A stretch of 64,000 nt of DNA from Candidatus Aalborgicola lynettensis. GTDB taxonomy: Bacteria; Pseudomonadota; Gammaproteobacteria; Burkholderiales; Burkholderiaceae_C. Position 1 is the stretch's first letter, and each line of letters begins with the position of its first letter. The translations under genes and the position numbers were made by a program. Location of the stretch: contig JADJZE010000013.1 of assembly GCA_016719405.1 (NCBI GenBank), positions 6,706 to 70,705 on the forward strand, given 5' to 3'. Below the pieces are notes generated by a model. It did no database searches. It was not told the DNA's origin and was given only the letters and a program-made list of their open reading frames with translations. Below, one piece after another: positions 34,296 to 42,074 of this stretch.

Positions 34296-35075
34296 ATGAA
34301 AATTCTCATTTCCAACGACGATGGTTACCAGGCCCCTGGCTTGGTGGCGCTGTACGAAGCACTTAAGGACGTGGCCGAGGTCGAGGTCATCGCACCCGAG
34401 CAGAACAACAGCGCCAAGTCCAACGCACTCACCCTGCATTCGCCGCTGTACGTGCACCGCGCCAGCAACGGTTTTCGCTACGTGAACGGCACCCCGGCTG
34501 ACTGCGTGCACATTGCCCTGACTGGTTTGCTGGACTACCGCCCGGATTTGGTGGTGTCGGGCATCAACAACGGCGCCAACATGGGCGACGACACCATTTA
34601 CTCGGGCACCGTGGGCGCGGCCATGGAGGGCTATTTGTTTGGTGTTCCTGCTATTGCCTTTTCCCAGGTGGAGCGCGATTGGCACCACCTGGACAGTGCC
34701 GCCCGCAAGGTGCGCGAGCTGGTGCAGTCCATGCAGCAGCAACACCTGATTAAGCACACCCCGTTTTTGCTGAATGTGAACATACCCAACCGGCCCTATG
34801 CCGACATTGGCAGTCTCAAACTGTGCCGCTTGGGGCGCCGCCACGCGGCCGAAAAAGTGATTCAACAGCAAAGCCCGCGCGGCGAAACCATGTACTGGAT
34901 TGGTGCCGCAGGCGCGGTGATGGACGATGCCGAGGGCACCGACTTTCATGCCACCGCACAAGGCCACATGGCCATGACACCGCTCAAGGTAGACCTGACC
35001 GACCACGCCCACCTGGGTTACTGGGCGCAGACGGCGGCGCGATTGTCCACCACGTCAGCCGAGGGGCAGGCATGA
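34296..35075 (+). CDS. surE: 5'/3'-nucleotidase SurE
   Basis: A 259-residue metal-dependent nucleoside-monophosphate phosphatase active in stationary phase. The start MKILISNDDGYQAPG at 34296 carries the metal-binding aspartates; QNNSAKSNALTLHSPL and VSGINNGANMGDDTIYSGTVGAAMEG complete the active site. It begins the conserved surE-pcm-nlpD-rpoS stress cluster and overlaps pcm by 4 bases (ATGA). Confidence 0.96.
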   Translation: MKILISNDDGYQAPGLVALYEALKDVAEVEVIAPEQNNSAKSNALTLHSPLYVHRASNGFRYVNGTPADCVHIALTGLLDYRPDLVVSGINNGANMGDDTIYSGTVGAAMEGYLFGVPAIAFSQVERDWHHLDSAARKVRELVQSMQQQHLIKHTPFLLNVNIPNRPYADIGSLKLCRLGRRHAAEKVIQQQSPRGETMYWIGAAGAVMDDAEGTDFHATAQGHMAMTPLKVDLTDHAHLGYWAQTAARLSTTSAEGQA

Positions 35076-35905
35076 GCAGCCCCAAGCCGCGCCCCTCATT
35101 CCCCGCCAGCTTGAACAACACCCTGGCCAGCAACCGGCCCAGCCCGCGTGGCGCCGTGGCACCTGTGGGGGCGGAACCCGCGCGCGTGCAGCCCATTCAG
35201 AAGGCCAGCCATTTGCCCACCAAGGCACCCATGCCGCAGGGCCTGGGCATGGATTCGGGCGCGGTGCGAGCCGCCATGGTGAGAAAAATTGCGGCCAGTG
35301 GCGTGGCGGACGAGCAGGTCTTGGCGGCCATGGGCGCAGTGGAGCGCCACCGTTTTGTCGACAGCGCACTGGCCAACCAGGCCTACGAAGACACCAGCTT
35401 GCCCATTGGCCTGGGGCAAACCATTTCCAAGCCCGGCGTGGTGGCGCGCATGGCCGAGCTGCTGCGCAACGGCCGCGCCGACAAGCTGGGCCGTGTGCTC
35501 GAAATCGGAACCGGTTGTGGCTACCAGGCGGCCGTGTTGAGCCTGCTGGCCGACGAGGTGTACAGCATTGAGCGCCTGCGTGGCCTGCACGACAAGGCGC
35601 GTGACAACCTGCGCGCCCTGCGCGTGCCTAACCTGCATTTGCTGTTTGGCGACGGTATGGAGGGTTTTGCCAGGGGTGCACCCTATGCGGCCATCATTGC
35701 GGCTGCCGGTGGCGACGCGGTGCCGCAGGCCTGGATTGACCAACTGGCGGTGGGTGGGCGCCTGGTGGCACCGCTGGTGGTGGCTTCCAATGGCGGCCAT
35801 GGTCAAGCCCAGGCGCTATTGGTGCTGGACAAAACTACCCAGGGAATTCGCCAAAGCATTTTGGAGGCGGTGCACTTTGTCCCCCTAAAATCGGGCGTTG
35901 CTTGA
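35072..35905 (+). CDS. pcm: protein-L-isoaspartate O-methyltransferase
   Basis: A 277-residue enzyme that methylates L-isoaspartyl residues in aged proteins to allow repair. The catalytic domain starts near residue 65: VERHRFVDSALANQAYEDTSLPIGLGQTISKP (motif region), then VLEIGTGCGYQAAVLSLLA for SAM binding. A ~60-residue Pro/Ala-rich N-terminal extension precedes it, about 50 residues longer than E. coli Pcm. The start overlaps the surE stop. Confidence 0.95.
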   Translation: MSSPKPRPSFPASLNNTLASNRPSPRGAVAPVGAEPARVQPIQKASHLPTKAPMPQGLGMDSGAVRAAMVRKIAASGVADEQVLAAMGAVERHRFVDSALANQAYEDTSLPIGLGQTISKPGVVARMAELLRNGRADKLGRVLEIGTGCGYQAAVLSLLADEVYSIERLRGLHDKARDNLRALRVPNLHLLFGDGMEGFARGAPYAAIIAAAGGDAVPQAWIDQLAVGGRLVAPLVVASNGGHGQAQALLVLDKTTQGIRQSILEAVHFVPLKSGVA

Positions 35906-35918
35906 AGGAAGGTTGTTT

Positions 35919-36806
35919 ATGTCGGGTTTGATTTCGGTTGGCTTGCGTGGGTGGGGGGGCGTTGCATTGCTGGCCGCGGCTCTGGCTTTGTCGGCGTGCG
36001 GCTCCAAAACCATCCACCGCGCACCGGTGGAAGACCGCAACCACAGTCGTGGCGGCGACGCTGCGGCGAAACAATTTCCCGGTTACGAGAACGCTGGCAA
36101 GCCCGGTTACTACACCGTCAAGCCGGGGGACACACTGGGGCGCTTGAGTTTTGAACAAGGGCAAAGTTATAAAGACGTTGCGCGCTGGAACGCCTTGGAC
36201 AACCCCGACAAGATTGAGGTGGGGCAAGTGTTGCGTATGTTGCCGCCAACTGGAACCAGTGAACCAGTGGGTGTGGCGGTGGCTAGGCCAGTGGCGTCTA
36301 CCGTAGTGACATCTACGCCAATAGCGCCAGGGCAGAACAAACCTGCAACTGCTACATCGGCGGCACCCGTAGCAGCTGCACCGGTGGCTACGGCACCCAT
36401 GGCTCCCTCCGCCGCGGCGGTGGGAGACGACGAGGTAAGCTGGATGTGGCCCGCCAACGGTAACGTGATAGTGGGTTTTGACGAGGCCAACAACAAGGGC
36501 CTGGATATTGGTGGTGCTATGGGTGATGCGGTGGTGGCTGCGGCCGACGGTAAGGTGATTTGGGCTGCACCTGGTGAAAAAACAATGAGCCAATATGGCA
36601 ACTTGATCATCGTGCAGCACAATAAAACCTATTTGACTGCCTACGCGAATAACAGTGTTTTGTTGGTCAAAGAAGATCAGTGGATAAAAAAGGGCCAGAA
36701 AATTGCTGAAATCGGGAACAGTGGCACAGATCGCGTTAAGTTGCATTTCCAGTTGCGTAAATTTGGCAAGCCGCTAGACCCTGCCAAATACATGCCCGCC
36801 CGGTAA
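35919..36806 (+). CDS. nlpD: NlpD-type lipoprotein, LysM and degenerate LytM domains
   Basis: A 295-residue outer-membrane lipoprotein from the ATG at 35919 (GAAGGAAGG upstream). The lipobox is ALSACG at about residue 27. LysM spans about 64-108 (GYYTVKPGDTLGRLSFEQG). The C-terminal M23/LytM domain lacks metal-binding histidines: it reads NNKGLDIGG and KLHFQLRKFG, as in NlpD and EnvC, which activate cell-wall amidases rather than cut peptidoglycan. It probably activates AmiC at the septum. The position before rpoS is conserved in many proteobacteria. Confidence 0.93.
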   Translation: MSGLISVGLRGWGGVALLAAALALSACGSKTIHRAPVEDRNHSRGGDAAAKQFPGYENAGKPGYYTVKPGDTLGRLSFEQGQSYKDVARWNALDNPDKIEVGQVLRMLPPTGTSEPVGVAVARPVASTVVTSTPIAPGQNKPATATSAAPVAAAPVATAPMAPSAAAVGDDEVSWMWPANGNVIVGFDEANNKGLDIGGAMGDAVVAAADGKVIWAAPGEKTMSQYGNLIIVQHNKTYLTAYANNSVLLVKEDQWIKKGQKIAEIGNSGTDRVKLHFQLRKFGKPLDPAKYMPAR

Positions 36807-36812
36807 CGGTAT

Positions 36813-37898
36813 ATGAAAAATCCCCGGGCTCCAGGTGCCGATCGTCCCAAGGGGCGGGCACTGCCCGGGGAGCCAGATTTGGCATCATTTGTGCCGGTAG
36901 CGCCCGAGGAGTGTGCGCAAGCAGCTACTAATTTTGTAGCAAGCGACGAGCCTGGTGTGGTGCCAGATGACACGCTGCAAGCCCCCACCGCCGCGGTGTT
37001 GGGGGCGCTGGTGCCAGAGTCAGCGCTCGACGAGGGGCTGGACGGCGCGGCGTCGGACGCGCTGACCCAGTACCTGCGTGGTGTGCGCCGCACCGAGCTG
37101 TTCACCCCCGAGCAGGAGTTTGAAATGGCCACCCGCGCCCGCGCAGGGGACTTTGCGGCCCGCCAGAGCATGATCGAGCACAACCTGCGCCTGGTGGTAA
37201 GCATTGCCAAGGGGTATATGGGCCGGGGCGTGCCCATGTCCGACCTGATCGAAGAAGGCAACCTGGGCCTGATGCACGCCATCGACAAGTTCGAGCCCGA
37301 GCGGGGTTTCCGTTTTTCGACCTATGCCACCTGGTGGATACGCCAGTCGGTGGACCGGGCGTTGATGTACCAGGGCCGCGCGGTGCGCCTGCCGGTCAAT
37401 GTGGTGCGTGAGTTGCAGCACGTGCTGCGGGCCCGGCGCATGCTGGAAAACGACGCCAATCTGGTGGCCCAGCGCCCCGAAGGCGTGCGGGTGGAAGACA
37501 TTGCCGCCTTGCTGGGGCGCGATGTGGCCCATGTGGCCGATCTGCTGGCCATGGCCGAGACGCCGCGCTCACTGGACGCTAACCTGGACCGGGGTGGCGA
37601 CGAACACACCTTGGGCGACAGCCTGGTGGATGAGTTGGCGCTGGACCCTGAAGACATTACCCAGGCGCATGAGGTCGACAAATTGCTCGACACCTGGATT
37701 GCCGCCCTGTCGCGGCGCGAGCGCGAAGTGCTGGAAGGCCGCTTTGGCCTGCACGACCGCGAGCCCGAAACGCTGGATGTGCTCAGCGTGCGCCTGGGGC
37801 TGACGCGCGAACGCGTGCGCCAGATTCAGAACGAAGCCCTGCTCAAACTCAAGCGCCACGTGGCGCGCAGTGGCATCAAGCGCGACGCGTTGATGTGA
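36813..37898 (+). CDS. rpoS: RNA polymerase sigma factor RpoS
   Basis: A 361-residue group 2 sigma factor for stationary phase and general stress. Region 2 includes DLIEEGNLGLMHAIDKFEPERGFRFSTYATWWIRQSVDR (one conserved block); region 4 contains LTRERVRQIQNEALLKLKR. The N-terminal ~90 residues are variable and acidic. A half-copy of the bipartite repeat is read in frame there (36913-36942). In E. coli rpoS is transcribed partly from inside nlpD, so the 6-bp spacing here also suggests shared transcription. Confidence 0.94.
   Translation: MKNPRAPGADRPKGRALPGEPDLASFVPVAPEECAQAATNFVASDEPGVVPDDTLQAPTAAVLGALVPESALDEGLDGAASDALTQYLRGVRRTELFTPEQEFEMATRARAGDFAARQSMIEHNLRLVVSIAKGYMGRGVPMSDLIEEGNLGLMHAIDKFEPERGFRFSTYATWWIRQSVDRALMYQGRAVRLPVNVVRELQHVLRARRMLENDANLVAQRPEGVRVEDIAALLGRDVAHVADLLAMAETPRSLDANLDRGGDEHTLGDSLVDELALDPEDITQAHEVDKLLDTWIAALSRREREVLEGRFGLHDREPETLDVLSVRLGLTRERVRQIQNEALLKLKRHVARSGIKRDALM
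36913..36942 (-). repeat. half copy of the bipartite repeat inside rpoS
   Basis: GTGCGCAAGCAGCTACTAAT ... GTAGCAA matches the AT-rich half of the family almost exactly in inverted orientation. It encodes about CAQAATNFVAS in the non-conserved N-terminal region of RpoS and keeps the frame. Confidence 0.65.
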
Positions 37899-37902
37899 AA
37901 TA

Positions 37903-38038
37903 GAGCCCCCCTGCATCGCTCACTCCCGTTCACGCCGGGGCTCCGCCGCTGCGCGGGTCGCTGCCCCCCATGGGGGCTAATTTTCCCTCGTTTGGGCTCG
38001 CCAGAGCCTGAACGACACGGGGTGGCCCGGCGGAAAAT
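37903..38038 (+). repeat. GC-rich interspersed repeat after rpoS
   Basis: Contains CTGCCCCCCATGGGGGCT and GGGGTGGCCCGGCGG, shared in kind with the in-gene copy at 2371-2460. It fills the gap between rpoS and a convergent gene; its hairpin could terminate both. Element limits are approximate. Confidence 0.6.
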
Positions 38039-38040
38039 TG

Positions 38041-38463
38041 CTACTTAAGTACAGCGCCGCAGCGTCCGGCAGTGCAGGGGGTGGTGCGCTGGCTGATGAA
38101 GGTGCGGTAGTTCTTTCCCATCTGCCCCATGTCGGCACAGGTTGCCGCATCACCGTCGAAGGCAAAACCTGCGGCACTGGCTGCGTCCAGCACCTCGACC
38201 CGCTTCAGCCCCATCTTGGCGAAGGGCTCCGGGGCCCGCCATTGGTCGGCACAAATGTTGTGGTAAATGAAGGTGTAGTAGGTCAGTTCGGTGAGTGCCG
38301 CTTTGTCCAGCACCACGCGCAGCGTGCCCCCCTCCATGGCCGCGCTTTTTGTGCCGTGTGAACCCAGCGATTTGCGCAGTGGCTCGGGCACGTTTTTCAG
38401 TTCTGTGCCGGCATAGGCCACCATGGCCAAACAACCCATACCCCATGTGATCCAGTTTTTCAC
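38041..38463 (-). CDS. small secreted protein of unknown function
   Basis: A 140-residue protein with a signal peptide (MKNWITWGMGCLAMVAYA, cut about residue 18). The mature part has five cysteines, suggesting disulfides in the periplasm (ICADQW, ATCADMGQ, TTPCTAGRCG). I do not recognise a family. It converges with rpoS across the GC-rich repeat and stands divergent from the MipA-type gene. Signal peptide and codon use make it a credible gene. Confidence 0.7.
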   Translation of the reverse strand: MKNWITWGMGCLAMVAYAGTELKNVPEPLRKSLGSHGTKSAAMEGGTLRVVLDKAALTELTYYTFIYHNICADQWRAPEPFAKMGLKRVEVLDAASAAGFAFDGDAATCADMGQMGKNYRTFISQRTTPCTAGRCGAVLK

Positions 38464-38584
38464 ACATTCTTCCTTTCACGTAAGGGGTGCATTGTTACTG
38501 AAAGCAGAAAATTCAAAAGACCCCAAGCCCTGCCATACTTTGCCCCACACGGTTGAATCTCTCTACCCAGAACCCCGCACCACC

Positions 38585-39433
38585 ATGAAGCCATTCCACC
38601 GATTCTCTTTTTCGCAACCCTGCGCACTGGCGTTTGCATTGATCGCGCTGGGGGCACCAGGCGCCCACGCGCAAGGGAGTGCGCCACTCCCGCTGTGGGA
38701 GCTTGGCGCGTTTGGCATGGGCTTGAAGCAGCAGGCTTATCCGGGATCGTCCCAGCAGATCGACCGCGCGTTGGTGCTGCCCTTCTTTATTTACCGGGGC
38801 CAATATTTCCGATCGGACCGCGGGGGCGTGGGGCTGCGCGCCGTCAAAACCGACACCGTGGAGGTGGACATCGGCGCAAGCGGCGCGTTTGGCTCCAGTT
38901 CGAATGACATCGAGGCCCGCCGGGGCATGCCCGATTTGGGGACACTGGTCGAGTTTGGCCCGCGCGTGAAATGGAACCTGGGCAGTGGCCCGGGTAACGG
39001 CAAGCTGCGCGCCGAGCTGGCGCTGCGTGGCGTATTTGACCTGACGGACCGATTCAAGGACAAAGGCCTCTCGCTGGAACCGGAGCTGATTTTTGAGCGC
39101 AGCACCGGCGGCGGCTTGCGGTACGGCACCAGCGTGGGCCTGGTGTTCGGAGATGAGCGTTTAACGGATACCTTCTATGGCGTCGCTCCTGCCTATGCCA
39201 CGGCGGTGCGTCCGGCCTACCAAGCGCACAGTGGGCTGATCATGTCGCGCCTGTCGCTTAACCTCAGCCAGGGGCTAAGCCCCAACCTGCGTGTGTTTGG
39301 GTTTGCGCGCCTGACTTCGGTAGAAGGGGCCGCCAACAGTGCCAGCCCATTGGTGCGGCAAAACGCGGGGTCTAGCATGGGCTTTGGTTTGCTGTACACC
39401 TTTGCCAGGTCGGATGCGCGTGCCGCCGACTGA
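38585..39433 (+). CDS. MipA/OmpV family outer membrane protein
   Basis: A 282-residue beta-barrel protein from the ATG at 38585. Signal peptide about 1-31 (ALIALGAPGAHAQG). The mature start PLWELGAFGMGLKQQAYPGS and the segment ALVLPFFIYRGQYFRSDRGG are characteristic of MipA/OmpV, and the C-terminus MGFGLLYTFARSD ends in an aromatic-rich strand. E. coli MipA scaffolds murein synthesis and hydrolysis; many relatives act in copper or antibiotic responses. The role here is unknown. Confidence 0.87.
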   Translation: MKPFHRFSFSQPCALAFALIALGAPGAHAQGSAPLPLWELGAFGMGLKQQAYPGSSQQIDRALVLPFFIYRGQYFRSDRGGVGLRAVKTDTVEVDIGASGAFGSSSNDIEARRGMPDLGTLVEFGPRVKWNLGSGPGNGKLRAELALRGVFDLTDRFKDKGLSLEPELIFERSTGGGLRYGTSVGLVFGDERLTDTFYGVAPAYATAVRPAYQAHSGLIMSRLSLNLSQGLSPNLRVFGFARLTSVEGAANSASPLVRQNAGSSMGFGLLYTFARSDARAAD

Positions 39434-39476
39434 TGGACTGCGGCGGGTGTATCGCCCGACCTGAGACAATTCAGGC

Positions 39477-40985
39477 ATGACAGAAACTACCCACTTACCC
39501 CCCGAACCGGCCGAAAAACCCCTGCCCGAGGGCTGGCTCAAGGTCAAAGCCCTGGACCTGGAAGCCCAGGGTGTCGCCCACCAGAGCGATGGCAAAGTCG
39601 TTTTTATCGATGGTGCCTTGCCCTTTGAGGTGGTCAGTGCCCAAATTCACCGCAGCAAAGCCAGCTTCGAGAAAGGCACGCTGACCGTTATTCACCAGGA
39701 ATCGTCGCAGCGCGTGCGCCCTGGCTGCCCGCACTTTGGCCTGCACGAGGGTGCGTGCGGTGGCTGCAAGATGCAGCACCTGCACCCTGCGGCCCAAGTG
39801 GCGGTAAAGCAGCGTGTGCTGGAAGACAACCTGTGGCACATCGGCAAGGTGCGCGCCGACAACATGCTGCGCCCCATCGAAGGCCCCACCTGGGGCTACC
39901 GCTACCGCGCCCGCTTGTCGGTGCGTTTTGTGCGCAAAAAGGGCGAAGTGCTGGTGGGTTTTCACGAGCGCAAAAGCCGTTACGTGGCCGATATGAAAGT
40001 GTGTCCCGTGCTGGCACCCCACGTGAGCGCCATGCTGATGCCGCTGCGTGCCCTGATCGCGTCCATGGACGCCAAGGAAGAGTGCGCGCAGATTGAACTG
40101 GCGGTGGGCGATATGGGCGTGGGCGTGGGCGTGGGCGTGGGCGGTGCGGCGGGTGCCGGTGGCGGTGCCGCCACGGAAGTGACCGCGCTGGTGTTGCGCC
40201 ACCTGGTGCCCTTGACCGGGGCCGACCTGGGTCGCCTGCGAACCTTTGCCAAAGAGCACCCCGGTGTGCAATGGTGGCTGCAGCCCAAGGGCCTGGACAC
40301 CGTGCACCGGCTGGACGAATTGCCCGGTTACGAGACGGCGCAACTCGCCTACGCCTTGCCCGACTTTGGCATCACCATGCCCTACCGGCCCATCGACTTC
40401 ACGCAGGTCAACCCGCACATCAACCGGGTGCTGGTGACGCGGGCGCTGGGCCTGTTGGCAGTGCAAAAAACCGAGCGCGTGATTGACTGGTTTTGCGGCC
40501 TGGGCAACTTTACGCTGCCCCTGGCCACCCAGGCGCGCGAAGTGCTGGGTGTGGAAGGTGCCGAAAGTTTGGTCGCCCGTTCGCGCGAAAATTTGAAGGC
40601 AAATAAGGCTTGCGCGCCCGTCGGACGTGCGCTGGCAGCTACACAATTTGTAGCGCGTAATTTGTTTGAGATGACCCCCGAGATGCTGGTAGGCGATGGC
40701 GCCGCCAACAAATGGTTGGTAGACCCCCCGCGCGAAGGCGCCTACGCCTTGGTGCAAGCCCTGGCCGAACTCCAGGCGCGCAAGCAAGACGGCCGGGCCA
40801 CGGCCGCCGAGCAGGCCTGGGCCGCGCCCCAGCGCATTGTGTACGTGAGCTGCAACCCTGCCACCCTGGCGCGCGACGCCGGTGTGCTGCAGCAAGCCGG
40901 TTACCGCTGTGCCATGGCCGGGGTGGTGAACATGTTCCCGCACACGGCGCATGTGGAGAGTATGGCGGTGTTTGAGCTGGCGTGA
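39477..40985 (+). CDS. rlmD: 23S rRNA (uracil-5-)-methyltransferase RlmD
   Basis: A 502-residue enzyme that methylates U1939 of 23S rRNA in E. coli. A TRAM domain occupies about 10-75. The Fe-S ligands are CPHFGLHEGACGGCKMQH plus a later cysteine (KVCPVL). The SAM fold has VIDWFCGLGNFTLPLA; the catalytic cysteine motif is YVSCNPATLARDA. Two oddities: GVGVGVGVGG near residue 215 from a hexamer run, and a repeat-encoded stretch, ANKACAPVGRALAATQFVA, near 379-397. Confidence 0.94.
   Translation: MTETTHLPPEPAEKPLPEGWLKVKALDLEAQGVAHQSDGKVVFIDGALPFEVVSAQIHRSKASFEKGTLTVIHQESSQRVRPGCPHFGLHEGACGGCKMQHLHPAAQVAVKQRVLEDNLWHIGKVRADNMLRPIEGPTWGYRYRARLSVRFVRKKGEVLVGFHERKSRYVADMKVCPVLAPHVSAMLMPLRALIASMDAKEECAQIELAVGDMGVGVGVGVGGAAGAGGGAATEVTALVLRHLVPLTGADLGRLRTFAKEHPGVQWWLQPKGLDTVHRLDELPGYETAQLAYALPDFGITMPYRPIDFTQVNPHINRVLVTRALGLLAVQKTERVIDWFCGLGNFTLPLATQAREVLGVEGAESLVARSRENLKANKACAPVGRALAATQFVARNLFEMTPEMLVGDGAANKWLVDPPREGAYALVQALAELQARKQDGRATAAEQAWAAPQRIVYVSCNPATLARDAGVLQQAGYRCAMAGVVNMFPHTAHVESMAVFELA
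40115..40138 (+). repeat. GGGCGT hexamer tandem repeat (4 units) in rlmD
   Basis: Four perfect GGGCGT units encode a Gly-Val run. A change in unit number would not shift the frame, so it would alter only linker length. Confidence 0.8.
40609..40654 (-). repeat. bipartite palindromic repeat inside rlmD
   Basis: Both modules are recognisable: TGCGCGCCCGTCGGACGTGC and GCTACACAATTTGTAGC. The copy is translated in frame in the linker following the SAM-binding motif. Confidence 0.62.
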
Positions 40986-41076
40986 GGGGGAGATGTGGAG
41001 GTGCGATGCAGCAGACAGGCTTTGTCAGCTGCGATGGCCCTGGTGACTGTTCAAGGCTGCCACCTGCCGACCCTGC

Positions 41077-42027
41077 CTACTGGTGCCCCAGGCGCACCTG
41101 CATGCCGGGGTGGCGTGCCGCCAGGGCTTTGAGTTTGCGCAGGCTTTCCCGGTTGTGGGCCTGGTCGCGGGTGAATTTGCCGGGTTCTACACCGTGGTCC
41201 CAGCCCCACTGGGTGTGTGAGGTGTCGCCCACCAGCAGTATGGGGCCCTGCGTGCTGCGCACCAGGTAGGCGGTGCTGCCAGCAGTGTGCCCTGGCGTGT
41301 AAATGGCGAACACGCTGGCGTCGCCAAAAATGTCCAGCACGGCTTCAAACGTGTTGGGTTCCAGCGGAGCAGGGCGTTGGGTAAAGGGCAGCTCTTGCAA
41401 CGGGGCTTTGTTGGCCAGCAGCGCATTGGTGGCGTTTTGCGTGGCGCCGTGTTTGAAATATGTGGCGGTGGCCTCGTCAGTGCCCACAAACAGCGGCACT
41501 TCGGGCCCGATGTCGGGCATACCGGTGATGTGGTCAATGTGCAGGTGCGTAAAGAACACCCCGCCCAGCGGGCCATTGAGCCCGGCAACGATGTCGGCAG
41601 TGGGCTTTTGGAGCTTCATCTGGTCGAGTTTCATGACCTTTTGCAGCAGCCAGTTCAAGCCGTAGTCGCTCGGGTTTTGCACGATGCGGGCCGACACGCC
41701 CGTGTCCACCAGAAAGTTGCCGTGCACCGGGTGGCGCAGCACATGTGCGTACACCGCAATCGGTTCGTCGCGGTCTTGCAGTGCTGCGGCTTGCGGGTCT
41801 TTCAGGTTCAGCAGGCCCGACAAGGGCACTTTCCAGGTGGCACTGGTCACGGTTTCCACTACCACCGGCCCGGGCGCGGGCAATTGTTGCTCCATGGCGG
41901 CGTCGCTGACGTTTTTTCCAATTCTGGAGAGCTCCAGTGGGTGGGTGGTGGGCACGCAGCCCGCCAAAACCAGCAGCGATGCAGCCATTGCCACTGCGAG
42001 TAGCCAGTGCCGGAGTATGTGGTTCAC
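41077..42027 (-). CDS. MBL-fold hydrolase lipoprotein
   Basis: A 316-residue protein from a GTG at 42027, with GGGAGC upstream; a longer TTG start is less likely. The lipobox LVLAGC sits about residue 23. The metallo-beta-lactamase motif is FTHLHIDHITGMPD, with later IYTPGHTAGSTAYL and LLVGDTSHTQWGW, so both metal sites look intact. Relatives include acyl-homoserine lactone lactonases and other hydrolases; substrate is undetermined. It is probably anchored in the cell envelope. Confidence 0.82.
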   Translation of the reverse strand: MNHILRHWLLAVAMAASLLVLAGCVPTTHPLELSRIGKNVSDAAMEQQLPAPGPVVVETVTSATWKVPLSGLLNLKDPQAAALQDRDEPIAVYAHVLRHPVHGNFLVDTGVSARIVQNPSDYGLNWLLQKVMKLDQMKLQKPTADIVAGLNGPLGGVFFTHLHIDHITGMPDIGPEVPLFVGTDEATATYFKHGATQNATNALLANKAPLQELPFTQRPAPLEPNTFEAVLDIFGDASVFAIYTPGHTAGSTAYLVRSTQGPILLVGDTSHTQWGWDHGVEPGKFTRDQAHNRESLRKLKALAARHPGMQVRLGHQ

Positions 42028-42074
42028 GATGACGCTCCCATCCAATGCAGTGTGCGACCAGGTACCCAATAGGG

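Noticed and set aside
36500..36806. Active M23 peptidase in NlpD
   Set aside because: The metal-binding histidines are absent (GLDIGG, LHFQLR), as in amidase-activating NlpD and EnvC.
39495..40952. A 485-codon open frame antisense to rlmD
   Set aside because: No domain and biased composition; rlmD is unmistakable.
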